From: Tyto alba
Taxonomy: Eukaryota; Chordata; Aves; Strigiformes; Tytonidae
DNA: 64,000 nt
Reading direction: 5' to 3'
Assembly: GCF_018691265.1 (NCBI RefSeq)
Contig: NW_024881316.1
Location: 26,575,819 to 26,639,818, forward strand
Shown here: piece after piece, positions 46,801 to 59,900 of the stretch
Layout of the letters: every line of letters starts with the position of its first letter
Numbering within the stretch: the stretch's first letter is position 1
Notes under the pieces: model-generated
What the model saw: only the letters and a program-made list of their open reading frames with translations
Told to the model about the DNA's origin: nothing
The model's database searches: none
Position numbers and translations under genes: made by a program

Positions 46801-48809
46801 TTCATAATGAAATTTTACAGTTATTTTAAAAACTGAAAAATTTTGCACTGAATCAGAGAAAAAAAATGTAGAGAAGGCAGATAGAGATGTTTATGCAAGA
46901 CTTTCCTTATTTATACATTGCCAGCAAGAGAATATCAAGTACAAAGAGATTATTAATAAAATTGGTATGTTTCTATATTCTTTGAATCACCACCAGTTTT
47001 TGAAGATAATAATTTAACTTAATAATAATGAAAAATGTATTACACATTTATCACATTTTAGTCATCTTTCATTAGAAAAATTTTATTAAAACCATTACAT
47101 TTGATAATGTTATCACCAAACAAAGTACATAGTCCCCAATTTTGAAATACATGATATATTTCAATTAATAAAACATATGAACATTTCTGAAACAAATTTA
47201 AGTTACTTGTATCTTTTTGAATTCTTGAAACTAAAGCAACTTGACATGGAATCTTTTCTGGGCTTTAAAGTAAATACTAGTATAGGGGTGTTGCATATTG
47301 CTTCTTATATACTAAATATTAGAAAATAAAAACAATATAGCCTAGTCAAACATTTTTCTAAATGGTAGTCTTTTTTTATTATTATTATTTGGTTATAAGG
47401 AGATTTCAGCAGTACACATCTTTATACTTTAGAAAATGTTAGAAAATGTCAAGGATAAGTGGTAAAGATATTCATCTGAAACCTAAGTAGATCAAATTCC
47501 TCATTGTCCACAGATTTACATATTTCTCAATTAAAACCACTTAGTTGTTATTCTACTGCTGGAATACTTTATACAGAACTATTGAGATACTTGGATTCAT
47601 AAATACATTTAATTCATCCAGTTTTTTCTGTCTTTAAAGGTACATTTTTTGAAGTTGTACAATGACTTCATTCATTGGTTCTATCAAATGGTAGTATTTT
47701 CTTTCCAGTATTTAAGAGTGATCTGTCAACAGGCTGAGTAGCTAAAGGAGTTGAAAATGCATATGTTTCTGTTCTGAAATGCTGGTTTGTTCAAACTTAA
47801 TTACTGACAGATTTTTACTGAACTGCTGGGGAAAAAAAAAAAAAAAAAACAACTGATCTAAAATACAGATTTAATTCCTTTTGAGAGATGGTAAATATTG
47901 GTAATTGGAGACTAATCTGGCGAAATGGAGAATTTACAGTGTCATAAAAGCACAGAGCCACATTTCATCCTCTTCTTTTCAGCGACAACAGATTAATGCT
48001 TTCTGAGCTGTATTGATAGTCAGCTGCATACATGTAATTTGATGACTGCATATAAGCAATTTGCTGTAGCTACGTCTGGTAAAGTCTGGGGCCCAGAGTA
48101 CTCTGTAGCATCTTACAGATGATTCCTGTAGTGCCTGCAGTTAAATTCTACAACATGAAATGTGATCTCTTCCTATGCCTATAGTATTCTCAAATAAAAT
48201 TAAAAAAGAACTGAACCCATGTAAGGTATACACAACATAAAGATACACAAATATAAATATTTTTAAAATAAAGAATTGAAGGAATATATCTGTACATATG
48301 AAATATCTATGTCTATTAAACTTAGAAAACCTGTTGGTTGGAATCAACAATGTACATGAGAAGAAAAAAAAGTGTATGGGAGGCAATGGAGCATATGAAC
48401 ATGTAAGTGTGCATAGGAATAGACTGTGATGTTTATCTAGAGTTCTGTATCATTAACTATGTTTGCACCAAGCGGTGAAAGAATTTCCTTACCAGTTTTC
48501 ATGGGAGAGGCTTCTTGGTTGCTACTACGAGCTGGTAGTGATGGTAGTTTGTTATTTGGTTCCATTTTGTTGTGGGTTTTTTTGTAGTTATCACTGAAAT
48601 AATGTTTCTAGATTTGCATTGATATTCCTGGTGTTCCCTAACTGATGAAACATTAACATTAGTGGCTTCTTATGGATAAATAAATAAGGTTCTCAGAGGG
48701 AAGTAATAACTTTTATTAGGCTAACTGCTAGTATTGGGTAGAATATACAAACTTTTGGCTACCTAATCCATTCTTCTGGAATGAAGCAGCAGATTGATAG
48801 AAGATGAAG

Positions 48810-49912
48810 AGGATAGTCCCTTGGCCACTTCATCTGCCTTTTCCCTCAGGACCCACACATGCATCTCATTAGGTGCACTTTTGAGTTTCTTAGATGGTCT
48901 CGAACCTGATCTTCTTCTACAGTGGGCAGTTCCTTATTCTCCCACTCCCCACCTTTGCCTTCTGTGTCTTCAGTGGTGTGGCTGGAGCACTTGGCGGTAA
49001 AGACTGAAGCAAAAAAGTCATTGAGTACTTCAGCCTTGTCCATATCCTGGGTGACCAAGTCTTCCATTTCCTTCTGGAGAGAGCCCACATTTTTCATGGT
49101 CTTTCTTTTACCACCAATGTACCTTTAGAAGCTTATTTTCTTGCCCTTGAAATCCCTGGCCAGATTTGTCAGGGCTTTGGCCTTCCTAGTCTGATGTCTG
49201 GCTGCACAGTTTCTCTATTCCTCCCAAGCTACCTGTCCCTGCTTCCACCCCCCGTAGGCTTCCTTTTTGTGTTTGAGTTTGTCCAGGAGCTCCTTGTTCA
49301 TCCATGTAGGCCTCCTGGATTTTTTGCCTGCCTTCTTTGTCAAGATGCATTGTTCCTGAGCTTGGCAGAGGTGATCCTTGAATATCAACCAGCTTTTTTG
49401 GGCCCCTCTTCCCTCCAGGGCTTTATCCCATGCTACTCTGCCAGGCAGATCCCTGAAGAAGCCAAAGTCAGGTCACCTAGAGTCCAAGGTAGCAAGCTTG
49501 TTCTGCACCCTCTTCACTGTTTTCAGGATCTTGAACTTGACCATTTCATGGTCTCTGTAGACAAGGCTGCCCTTGATCTTCACATTCCCCACCAGCCTCT
49601 CCTTGTTGGTGAGAACAAGGTCCAGCATAACACCTCTTCTCATTGACTCCTCTATCACTTGGAAAAGGAAGTTATCATTAATGCATTCCAGGAACCTCCT
49701 GTATTTCTTATGCCTTGCTGTGTTGTCCCTCCAACAGATGTTGGGGTGGTTGAAGTCCCCCATGAAGGCTGGCGCTTGTGAATGTAAGGCTGTTCCTATC
49801 TGTCTGTAGAGGGCCTCATCTTCTCAGTCTTTCTGTTTGGGTGACCTGTAGCAGAGCCCCACTATATTGTCTTGTGTCCCTGCCTTCCCTTTAATCCTGA
49901 CTCATAAATAAT
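48810..49912 (-). mobile_element. CR1 LINE internal fragment, antisense (endonuclease and linker region)
   Basis: The minus-strand frame at 49473-49763 reads MGDFNHPNICWRDNTARHKK and later RGVMLDLVLTNKERLVGNVK, the C-terminal part of the CR1 ORF2 endonuclease. The frame at 48846-49097 continues with EDLVTQDMDKAEVLNDFFAS and FTAKCSSHT, the linker before the reverse transcriptase. Frames are fairly long, so decay is moderate. The fragment stops near 48810 without reverse transcriptase or CR1 3' region, unlike ordinary 5'-truncated copies. It ends near 49912. Confidence 0.9.
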
Positions 49913-51971
49913 ACCTGAGTTCTGTGTGAAAAATTTATTTAATTAATAGCCAGTTAAAAACAAAGAAAAACTAAAAAAAAAAAACCCAAACGTACAGCTG
50001 TCATTGCTTTATGATAGGTGGTATCTTGGATGTATTGCAAAAAAAGAATTCTGGTGTACTTCTAGTGAGGGAATGAAATACAAAAGTTTGTGCAAATGAA
50101 GCTGGAGGGATTGAAGGGAGTGTTTTTTTCCTGGAAGTTTCATGGTGTCTGTCATAGGACCAAGGCATTTCTATTAGTAATGGACATAAGGACTTTGGGA
50201 CTCTTCTATGGGGCAGCAGAAGTCACAGTCAAAATTACATCAACCTCCTCCACTGAATTCTCCTTGGCTGTATACAGACCAGTAAAATAAGGGATATCCA
50301 AAATGTAAATTTGATGTATGTTTAGAACTCTTGTACATAATTGTCAATTTTTTATTTTTTTTTTTAATAAAAGAAAAAAAAAAATAGAACTTTTCAAAGT
50401 TGATAACGAAGCAAGTGTTTAGTGATAGCATACCTGGTACTTCAGTTTACTAATATGTATATCTCGATTACAGTCCATAATTTGCAATCATTATAGCAAG
50501 TGTTTATGAGGAATATAACCACAATAACCAAGTGAAAGTTAATCATATATTAGGTTGTGCTTGTTATTAAGAATGTATAGAATGGTTTCTTACAAATCTT
50601 CTAAGTTGATTAAAGAGGCAAATCTGTTAGGCTCTTCCTCTGCTATCATGTATAATTTACTTTGTAATTTTTTTCTCTGTGGTATTGGTCAGAATTATTC
50701 AGTCAAGTACCTCATACTGTGTGGTGAAAATAATTTATGTGAATCATGAGTTCTTTTGTGTGGTTTGTCAGCACTTTAGGTCCTCCAGTGTGAATGAATG
50801 TTTGTTAAATCCCATGGCTTCCTTTTCCAAAAAAAGGGAAAAACAAATTAAAAATCAGATAAAAATTCAGGTATAAAATGAAAATGCAAAGCTGCTTCTC
50901 AAAGTAAACTTTCTGCTTTTATTCTGTGAGCAAATAAAACATAGGTTTCTGCATATTCTGTTTTGGTTTTGTGAAATAATGATATGAAGTGCAGTCTTCT
51001 TGGTATGATTTTGTCTTTTAACTAACAGTAGCTGTAAATGCAGACACATGAGTATTTGTCTTTGAAACTTCACTATTAAAAACAGAGGTACTTCTAGTAC
51101 AAAGAACTATACCTGCACACCCACCTGACTGTCTATCTATATTGTTTTGAAGTGTATTGTTCATAAATAAAATGCTAAATAATTTATCTCCATCTGTGCA
51201 GCTGAATTTTACCACCGTATTACTCTGTCATCTCTGTAAGCTAATGTGCTTGCTGTAGAAGCTAATCCAGGGAAATTTGACATAGCTTTCTAGGTCTTTA
51301 AAAATAAAATGCCTAGTGAGACAATGTTTTAAACAAGTATACAGTAATGCTTAATTGTGTTATCTGTCTGGGAAGATATTCGAAGAGTGTATTACAGAAT
51401 GAGGCTTCACTAAATATACTTTCACTGGCACCTGTCTTTAATTATGGAAAGGGCATGCAAGTCAATGACTTTGATTTCCTACCAAATTAAAAATTTCGTA
51501 TCCACCTGCATCTTCCAATCCTATTTACTGAATTCTTCCATGGGTTGAGACAGTTTTGGATATATTCTTAATATTTCAGTGAAAAAAAAGCACTATGGCC
51601 TAATTTAATTCTTTGAACTTTAATTGCTACAAATGAGCGCATTAGGGTGAATTAATATGAATTGGGCAGGTTTAAAATATAGGAAAATGCAGATAACAAG
51701 CCTCAAATCTTTCTAATTTCTTTCAGAAAAAAATGAAATCTTATTTGTACAATTCTCTGTACTCAGTGCAAGTGCACTGTGAATGGAAATACAAATGTTT
51801 TAATTTCAGCAAAGAACTTTTATATACACTTAAATAAGTCTGTGTGTCAACCTATTTGATTTACATGGAATTTTTATATACTAGGCCGTTTACATAAATA
51901 ACATATAGAGTGAACACTACTCTGAGGTAAAAATGTGTACCTAATTGATTATTTTTCCCTTTCTCTGAGAA

Positions 51972-52057
51972 ACCAGAAGCTTCTGATCTTCAGAGGAGAC
52001 ATCCAGATGTTCAGAGGACACAAAACTAGAAGCTTTTGTTGCTCAGAGTAGACATCC
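51972..52057. repeat. Imperfect 33-bp direct repeat, period 53 bp
   Basis: Copies at 51972-52004 and 52025-52057 share 27 of 33 positions, including AGAAGCTT, TCAGAG and AGACATCC. A T run follows at about 52067-52079. Confidence 0.75.
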
Positions 52058-52281
52058 TTTAACATTTTTTTTTTTTTTTGACAAAAGCTTCCAGCAAGTA
52101 GTAGGCAAACAACTCTATTCAGAAATTAGAGAAACTTAGCAAAATGCAAGCATGTACTTACAACACTCATATGAGTGTTTGGCAGATACTTTATGGGGAC
52201 TCATTTTCCTCCCAGGCTCTCTCTCAGGTACTACCACAAGATCTCTCCTGTATATCATCTAAACATCCATTGTGGTTTTAA

Positions 52282-52286
52282 CATGA
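52282..52286. repeat. Left target-site duplication of second solo LTR (CATGA)
   Basis: Immediately precedes TGTCC; matches the right copy at four of five bases. Confidence 0.7.
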
Positions 52287-52513
52287 TGTCCTGGTTTGTG
52301 CTGAAATAGAATTAATGTTTCTTCTTAGTAGCTAGAAAAGTTCTGTGTTTTGGATTCAGTATGGGATTTGGTATGGGAAGAATGCTGATAACACACTGAT
52401 GTTTTCAGTTGTTGCTGAGAGATCAAGGATTCTTCAACTCCCCATGTCCTACCCATGCACAGGTGCACAAGAAGCTGGGAGAGAGTGCAGCCAAAGCAAT
52501 GGACCCATATTGG

Positions 52514-52560
52514 CCAATAAAATATTTCATAATCATGTAACGTCATGCTCAGTATATAGA
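52514..52560 (+). promoter_or_regulatory. LTR promoter elements (CCAAT and TATA)
   Basis: CCAAT at 52514-52518 and TATATAGA at 52553-52560, 35 bp apart, in the expected position at the end of U3. Activity unknown. Confidence 0.55.
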
Positions 52561-52742
52561 GGAGGGGTGACTGGGAAGGAGGGATTCTCTCACACTTTTA
52601 GGATTGCGATTGCAGGATCTTGGTATTTTGGGATTGCTAGCCGGGAACGGGCTGGGTATCAGTCAGCATGTGGTGAGCAATCACATTGTGCATTTCCTGT
52701 TTATACTTTCTATTATTGTCATTGTTTTATTTTATTACCATT

Positions 52743-52748
52743 ATTAAA
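52743..52748 (+). terminator. Polyadenylation signal ATTAAA in second solo LTR
   Basis: ATTAAA in the family's usual context (ccattattaaactgtttct), about 130 bp before the LTR end. Confidence 0.6.
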
Positions 52749-52872
52749 CTGTTTCTATCTCAACCTACGAGTCTCCCTTTACCCCTCCAATTCCCTTCCC
52801 CATTCCCAGTCAGGGGAAGGTGGGCAAGCAACTGCATGGTGTTTGGCTGCTGACCGGGCTCAAATCATGACA

Positions 52873-52877
52873 TATGA
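52873..52877. repeat. Right target-site duplication of second solo LTR (TATGA)
   Basis: Immediately follows the terminal GACA; one base differs from the left copy, as expected after mutation of an old insertion. Confidence 0.7.
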
Positions 52878-53579
52878 GAAACATGTCAGATTGAGAAGTT
52901 AGCACCAAATGTATTTGCAGTAGCTTATATTTTTTGATTAAATATTTTCCATCTCTTTCATTAATATAATTTATATGTATGATATTTTAAATCCATGTTG
53001 TATACCTATACTAAAGCCGTATTGTTTTTTTTTTCCATAACTGCAGTATATATTTTCTTTATTTTTTTTCCTGTGCCTCAAAGTACTGCAAAACTTAAAA
53101 TTGTATAGTGACATGGCACTCCAAAGGAAATTCAGAAATAAGAATAATTTTACAAAAAATGAGAAGGGAAAATAAAGAAAGTTTGAGTCCTTTTGGTTTC
53201 ATTAATGCAAATTCTACATTTACTCCTCTTTTCTCTCTACTTCTACATCATGAGAATTCTTTTTGTTGTTTTGCTTCTTCCAGGGAAACAGTCACAGGTT
53301 ACAAATGAGATTTTCTTCACTGGTGGCTTCACATAAGCTTTGAATCAACTGTCAATATGTTTATTTTGGTTTATACGTGATAGACCAATTGATTTTTACT
53401 GCTGTATTTGACCTTCCTGTATTCAAAGCTCCCAGGAAAAAATGTTGCCAGTACTTTTGTATCTATGTAGTAACTGTACAGGGACTTTAAGACTGCCACA
53501 TCAGACAAGGTCATTCACTTTTGATCACTTTGATGATCAAAATTTTCCTTGATGTTTCCCCACTCTTTCTTGTGAGCTT
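52878..53579. other. Intronic sequence between solo LTR and CR1
   Basis: AT-rich with T runs near 53024 and 53060. Nothing recognised. Confidence 0.55.
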
Positions 53580-53980
53580 CCTCCAGTGCAGCCCCACCAG
53601 GATTATTAGGGATCTGTAGCAAATGATACATGAGGAAAAGGTGAGAGAACTGGGTTCATTCAAGCTGGAATAGAAGGTTTGAGGAGCTGGGAAACTTAGT
53701 ACTGTCTTCAATGTAATGTGAAGGTAATAGATGGAGGAAAGACACACCCAGTGTCTTTGTGGAGGTATATAGTGATAAGACAAGAAAGGAAATTCCAGCC
53801 AGATATAAAGAAAAAAATTTCTCATGGGAACAGGTTGCCCAGAGAGGCTGAGGAATACTCAAAACTTCATTGAACAAGGCCCACAGCATCATCACACAGT
53901 TGGATCTACTTTGAGTTGGGGATTGGACTAAATGGTTTCCAGATTTCCCTTCCAATATAATTTGCCCTATGTTTCTAAAT
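53580..53980 (+). mobile_element. CR1 LINE fragment, sense, 3' end
   Basis: Begins in the ORF2 end (gattattagggatctgtagc; then gagagaactgggttcattca). It continues through the conserved 3'-region block ggaacaggttgcccagagag at about 53827 and gattggactaaatggtttcc at about 53921. It ends near 53980 with tgccctatgtttcta in place of the terminal repeat. A short, older 5'-truncated copy with internal deletions. Confidence 0.85.
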
Positions 53981-56900
53981 TTACTTTCAATTAAAATGCT
54001 AAGTATAATTTTCATTTTTTCCCAATTGATTTTGATTTCATGTTCCGTTTAAATGCAAATGCCACCAGTATTTGTATTTCCCAACTTGATTCTTTTACCA
54101 AGAGCCCACCATCATTCCATGAGCTTCTATGAAGTTGTCAAGGTCTCTGCCTCTCCTATTCCTTGATTTGACATCTCTACTAGAAAAAAACAGTGAACAC
54201 TAGTGTTTCTTACAGATATGGTTGCATGAAACCTTGTCTAAAACAGATAAAGTGCCAGAGAAATTTCACAGTCTTTATGTTAAAAAAGAGAGAATTGTAG
54301 AGTATATGTATTAATGAAAAGTAGTGCCATTGGGGACTGTAGGACCTGCAGTGATTTGCAGTGATAGAATGAGCTTGTTTTTTTTAAATAGTGTTTGAAC
54401 TGCATTCTGTTATTACATGAAAATCACTAAGAAGTTTACTTCTTCTTCTGTCTTATCATTCATATTTCTGTCAGCCTTTATAACAAGGTTTTAAAAACAC
54501 GAGCATACAATCAGTATCTCTCTTAAAATGAATATAATGCATCAAGTTAAGTCTTTTTAAAGCACAAAGAAGTCTCTTGATGTTATAGAGAATAACCAGT
54601 ATATTGTTTATTATTACAATTTACACATGTGCCTGAGCATAAATGTAAATACTATAAGTTAATCCTTTTTGTATTCCTGGTAGCTGATTATTTTTTTTTT
54701 CTACTGCCTCATTTAGAGACATCAGCTGCATGATTGACAGTGTTAATTGTACTGGAATTTATGTCAGACACAAGCTTTCCTCTGGATCCTTGGAGTCTGT
54801 TTATAGTTGCTACACAACCTTTGAAATGCATGAGGGCAATGTGGTTTTATGTTTTTGTCTTTACAAGTGCTGGAGGAGCACTGTGTTGCAGTACTAGAGC
54901 CAGCAGATCAGTCCAAGATGTTTTAAGCAACTGCTTTCAAAAATCTGGCAATGATAGCATAGTCCTTCATCTTAATGTATACATAACTTAGAAGTGCAAA
55001 GGGAAGAGTGTCTTTGGATTATAGTTGTCAAAAAATTATTCTTTGGTTTTATTAAAGCATCCAGAAATAGAATTTTGGACAGCTGCATGTGTTTCCAGAT
55101 ACAAGTTTAGTACAATATTTATTATGTTTGTTATTTCCTCTTCTGTGATATTTCCCCATGACATGTTCTGGTTCTTGAGTATTTGGATTTATTTGTGCTA
55201 CTTGTTTCTCTAAACTGCAGCTACCTGGAGGAAAAATTTCATGTGTTCATGAGAGAAGACTTTTATTAAATGTGTCTCTACTATTAGAAAATACTTGTAC
55301 TGCTTTTACTTAAAGAACTCCCACATATGTGGCAGATTAACCTGCTGACAGGTTTTATTAGGCCTAGATGTTGCAGTATGGGATGGCAAAATGCAATGCC
55401 ACTAGAGTCTGCAAGAGTTGCAGTGAATGGCATTCAGTAAATGTTTTATCAAGTTTTTGTGCATCTTAACTGTATTTAGTGGTTTTTGGTATTTTAGAAA
55501 CACTGTCTTCTTGCTCTTGAGATTCTTTGGTCTTAAGGTAAATCTTTTATTTTTTCCCCCTTTTTTTTTTTTTTTTTTTTCCTATTAAGTGTAAATAACT
55601 TTTCAGCTGTACATTAAATGCATCAAGTAAAACAAAATAAAACAAAAAAATGCACCATGGCATTTTTTACATACTCCTAGTATTACAAAAGATCATCTAG
55701 GTCATTGAGTTCAGTTTCTTTAGTCTCAAGCAACCATCACTAATTCAAGAGAATTAAGACAATATATTCTGAAGCACTAGCACACCTTATACTATCTAAG
55801 AACTTCCAAAACTTTAAGGTTTTAAGGCTGAAATAGATTGTCATACATAAAAACAGCAGGGAAGACCAAGGATGTTGTGAAGAGTTTCTGCAGATCCTCA
55901 AATCCTCTGCGGAAGCATATCCTGCTATTGATGAGATTAAATCCTAAACTGGATTGTCCTTACTGATTTGACCAGAATGAAAGTTTATTACCTGACTTCA
56001 AATATTAATTAATTCTGAGAAATAGCTGAGGAAGAGTTCTTAATTTCCACTACGGACATTCAGTCCCAGTGAACATTTCTCCAGTTGTGCTGAACCGTTG
56101 TATTTCAGAAGGTGATCAGTCAATATTTCTTAGAGGACATTTGGGGTAAAAGGAAAAAGAAATACATTATCAGCATTTTCAATTTTTCTGTAGAAGCTCT
56201 GAAACATAGGACTAATAGGATATAATGTAATGCAAAAAATCACTAGATTATTTCAACCCCACTTGAAGTTACACCAACTCAGAAATTGAAGGACTAATAT
56301 GAAATGCATTTTCAATTTCAAGCAGTTTTCTGAAATCCTCATTGTTTTCAATGATTTTGTGTATATTTTTCCATATGAATGTTTCTGTTTGATTTAAGAT
56401 GGTGTTCTCAAGATGTTTCATGGCTACACATATGTAAGCTGTGTGTAATAGCGCAGAAAACGTCCCAAACCTTACCTTATCATGTTTTTATATGCACATT
56501 TTAACTTTGGAGCAGCACCTTAAGTATATTATGATTGTCTCCATCCCACCTCTTCTTTATATGTTTCATGGCAGGTTTTTTTCTGTAGGTAGGTTATCAT
56601 CTACACTCTTATGGTATCTGATTCCCAAGTAAACATTGGCACACACATCTTCACAGAACTGTTGTAAAGCAGAAAAATATAACCTTCCATATTTTGTAAA
56701 GAATAAAGAGAAATATATAGAAAAAAGGAAATGGTGAAGATCACTCAGAAGCTGGCGTAAAAACCAGAGCAAATTTTCTAAGCTCTAACAGACATCCTGG
56801 TATTTCCTTAAAGTCTGTAATGCAATTAATAATAGAAGCAATGTTACAAGCTTCAGGTCCAAGAACTCTTCTACTTCTTTGCATGCCAGCCTATGTGGAC

Positions 56901-59900
56901 AGTAGCCCATGTGCCTAACTGGAGAAACACAGTTATCTCTGTGAGTATGAATGCATAGGGGGTTGACACCAGAATGAATGCCTATGGCTTATCAGCCTCC
57001 CTCAAATTATTTTTAAAGTTAAATGAATAATAAGGTATAACTATAAAAGTAATTATTTTTTTCGACAACACAACTATTCTTTAAAAAAGGTTCTGCATTT
57101 TAGAGACATAAATAGAATGAAAAAAAATGTTTATAGAGACTTCAGTGTACATTCAGAATTGTCTCTGTTTCATGAAGTTAGTAAACTTTCAGGAATTTAC
57201 ACAGCTTATATGCTAAGATTCATTTCTAGGGCATTTTGTTTATCCTAGGGTATTGTTTTCATTCTAGAGGATCTTGATTTGGAGACAAGCCTGTCTTTGT
57301 GTACCCATTTTATCCTTAGGTGTTCCATTCAGATTTAAATTTCAATTCAGAAGCTCACTGTTTACTATCAAAATTGAACACTGTCTCTAAAAAAATAATA
57401 ACTATCATAATTTTTTTTTAGAAATTCTAATATTCTTCTGACATGGATAAACAGCATTTGCTTTTGGCTATCTCGTACAAAAGTGTAGGCTAAATGACAT
57501 GATTTTAACTAAAACAAATTATTTTTTTCTGTTGAAAATTAAATGCCCCACAGGGTTGCATGGCACATTTGAAGACTTAGTAAATAAACTCTTTAAAAAC
57601 TTAAAATTTTATTTTAATCAATATACAGTGAGAGTTTTAGATAAATTTGAAAGGAGCTATAATGATATAAGAGGTATAATGTCTTATTACTAACTCTTAA
57701 TAGAAACTAGACAGTTAAATAATCAATTTTAGAGTGGGCAGTTTTTTTGAAGGATCTTTAACCTTATTTCTGAGATAATCATGAATGCTGAATCCCTGTG
57801 TATAGTATATGTGCCTGTTCTTGACTTGACATTTCAGACAAGAAGAGATGATTATATTCCATGATAGCAGTTTGCAGTAAGGACCAGGTAATATTCCAAA
57901 TCTTCATTTGGATGAACAAAGTTTGTAACTGTTGATACAGTCATGGAAATGCAGGAAAAACACCTGGTTTTGTGTTAAGTCATGTTTTATGTTTCTGTGC
58001 AGACCAAGCAGGTTTGAGAATCTTTGAAATGATCTGTTATATCCCTTTTCCAATTTGGGTGATCTTTAAATGACATGGCTAATTTGAGCACTGATTTTTT
58101 TAAATAAAAGAAGTTTGATAATTCCTATAGTTGTGCAGAGAGGTTTCACAGTACAAATGACTCTTCACATTGAAGTCTGCCATGGTTTTCCATTTCAGGG
58201 GAGCACATCTGTTTACAATTCAGGCTTCTGTTGTCTTCTGGTCTTTAGAAATTTCAGCATTTACAGAGTTAAAGCCCTTCACAATGGCAATGAAAATTTT
58301 CTCTTATTTTCATGGCTACTTTCCAATGGACTGTCTTTTCTTCTGAATTTATCCACCATCTAGTCCATCTATTACTCTTTATTGTCAGTCTGTGCAGACA
58401 CCAAAGCACCCTGCTTATGAAAGGTACTATTTTCTTCCCTTTTTAAAAAATGTGTTTGAAAATTGCCAGGTTACTTGTGTGTCCTCTTGATCTACACCAT
58501 GAAGGAGGCAGTTGAACTGTGAGAAAGTGATGAGCAGCAACCAGTTACTGCTCTCTCTGGAAGTTATTGCTCTCAAAGTGATCTACCAACCTGATTCCAT
58601 AAGCACTTTCCAACGCAACTAAAGGTGCAGTGAGGAGGGAAGTCAATTAGATATAATCCATTAAATATAATTAAGTAGTATATTTATTTTTTAGTCATTT
58701 CTACATCCTTTCTTTATACTTCTTTGTATTGTGATATGGGAAGTGATTGGTGCTAAGATAATAAATATTTACTCATTTTTTTTATTCATGATTATTACTA
58801 TTTCTTCATTATTTTACTCATTCTAAATATCAGATGTCCTGGCTGACAGAAATAGTATTGGGTAAATCCCATTGCCTGATAGAATGTGGATAATTACAAT
58901 CTGAATTTTTAACTTTACCTAGGACTAATTTAATCCTTTCAGAGTTTGTGTATGGAACTTTGTTAAAAGAAAGGTTGTATAGAAACTAGAAAAGCTGGAT
59001 ATCTACCATGCAAATTAGGAAGGAGAATTTAGCATTTTAATTATCTCAGAGTTAGAAAATTGTATTGAAAAAAAAGCCTTCGGACTGTTTTGTTTGTTGG
59101 TTTTAATAACTTTTAACAAAATATGGAAAAACTATCATCCATATTTTAATATTTATGAAATGAAGAAATTAATTTAATTTCTCATTAGGTTTAAGGAACT
59201 CTCTGTGTACTTATGATTTATAAAAATTCTCTCTCTAATCTGTTTTATCTATGAGCACAGTTCATTTTCCTAAGTAAGTATTTAGCTTTGGCTCATATTA
59301 TTGAAAAAATAATTATTTGTCTTTCACTCAACTTTTCAGTTTGATACCCATTCTATTGTGCAATATATAGACAGATTTTTCATGAAATATATTTATCAAA
59401 ATAATATGAGTTTTAAATTTGTAAATTCAGCACAGCCTATTTTCAGCTTCCCTACTGTAACTGAAACTTGAAATATTTTTATCAATTCTTTAATATTACC
59501 CAGAAGTTAGAGTTCTCTTTGGTTTTTTTTTTTTCTTTATTTGTTTGTTTTTTTGTTGTTGTGTTTTGTTTGTTGTATGTTTTTTTTTTTCTGAAGTCAG
59601 AGTGTAGTCATACTATCAGAGTTCATGCACAACCTTATGCTGTATTGGGCCTCACCAACTTTTATTGGAGGTTAGTGACTTTGTTTAAATTCTTCATGTG
59701 TGTGCGTGCTTAACATTGTTTACGAAACTGTTGGCTGCAAAAATTGTTAGGTAAGACAGCTTACAGAAATGAACACAGTAACAAAAAGAAAGTAAAGAAA
59801 TAATTATAGAAATTAAGACATATTTACTGTTCATTATTTCGAGAAACAAGATTTTAGAATTGCTTAATGAAATAACTGACATGAAATGCTTAAAAAATCA

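Larger units (their letters stand above)
29943..48809. other. Long intronic stretch with no recognised gene or transposon
   Basis: About 18.9 kb of AT-rich sequence. I could recognise only simple repeats: poly-A or poly-T runs near 31417-31436, 31700-31720, 34760-34773, 44759-44773, 45181-45201, 46319-46339 and 47829-47848, an AGT run near 39640-39656, and the compound microsatellite near 43.7 kb. A CTCF-like motif lies at 32615-32630. A slightly more GC-rich patch at about 35030-35470 is unassigned. Confidence 0.6.
49913..52286. other. Intronic sequence with no recognised gene
   Basis: AT-rich, with A-rich runs near 49970-49985 and 50350-50385 and an imperfect 33-bp direct repeat near 52 kb. 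No exon was recognised. Confidence 0.6.
52287..52872 (+). mobile_element. Solo LTR of an avian endogenous retrovirus
   Basis: This 586-bp unit starts TGTCCTGGTTTGTGCTG and ends CTCAAATCATGACA. The body carries blocks familiar from a common avian LTR family: tcttcttagtagctag, gctgataacacactgatgtt, gcacaagaagctgggag, gtcatgctcagtatata, and gtggtgagcaatcacattgtg. In + orientation it has CCAAT at 52514-52518, TATATAGA at 52553-52560 and ATTAAA at 52743-52748. Flanking 5-mers are CATGA and TATGA, a target duplication with one mismatch. No internal retroviral sequence adjoins it. The long open frame at 52345-52902 crosses it and is not a gene. Confidence 0.93.

Noticed and set aside
49473..49763. 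Conserved-looking minus-strand protein with GDFNHPNICW
   Set aside because: As an independent gene it is rejected; it is the CR1 ORF2 endonuclease region within a broken LINE copy.
52345..52902. 185-codon open frame, the longest in the window
   Set aside because: It lies almost entirely inside the second solo LTR and runs through its promoter and poly(A) signal. It has no recognisable domain.
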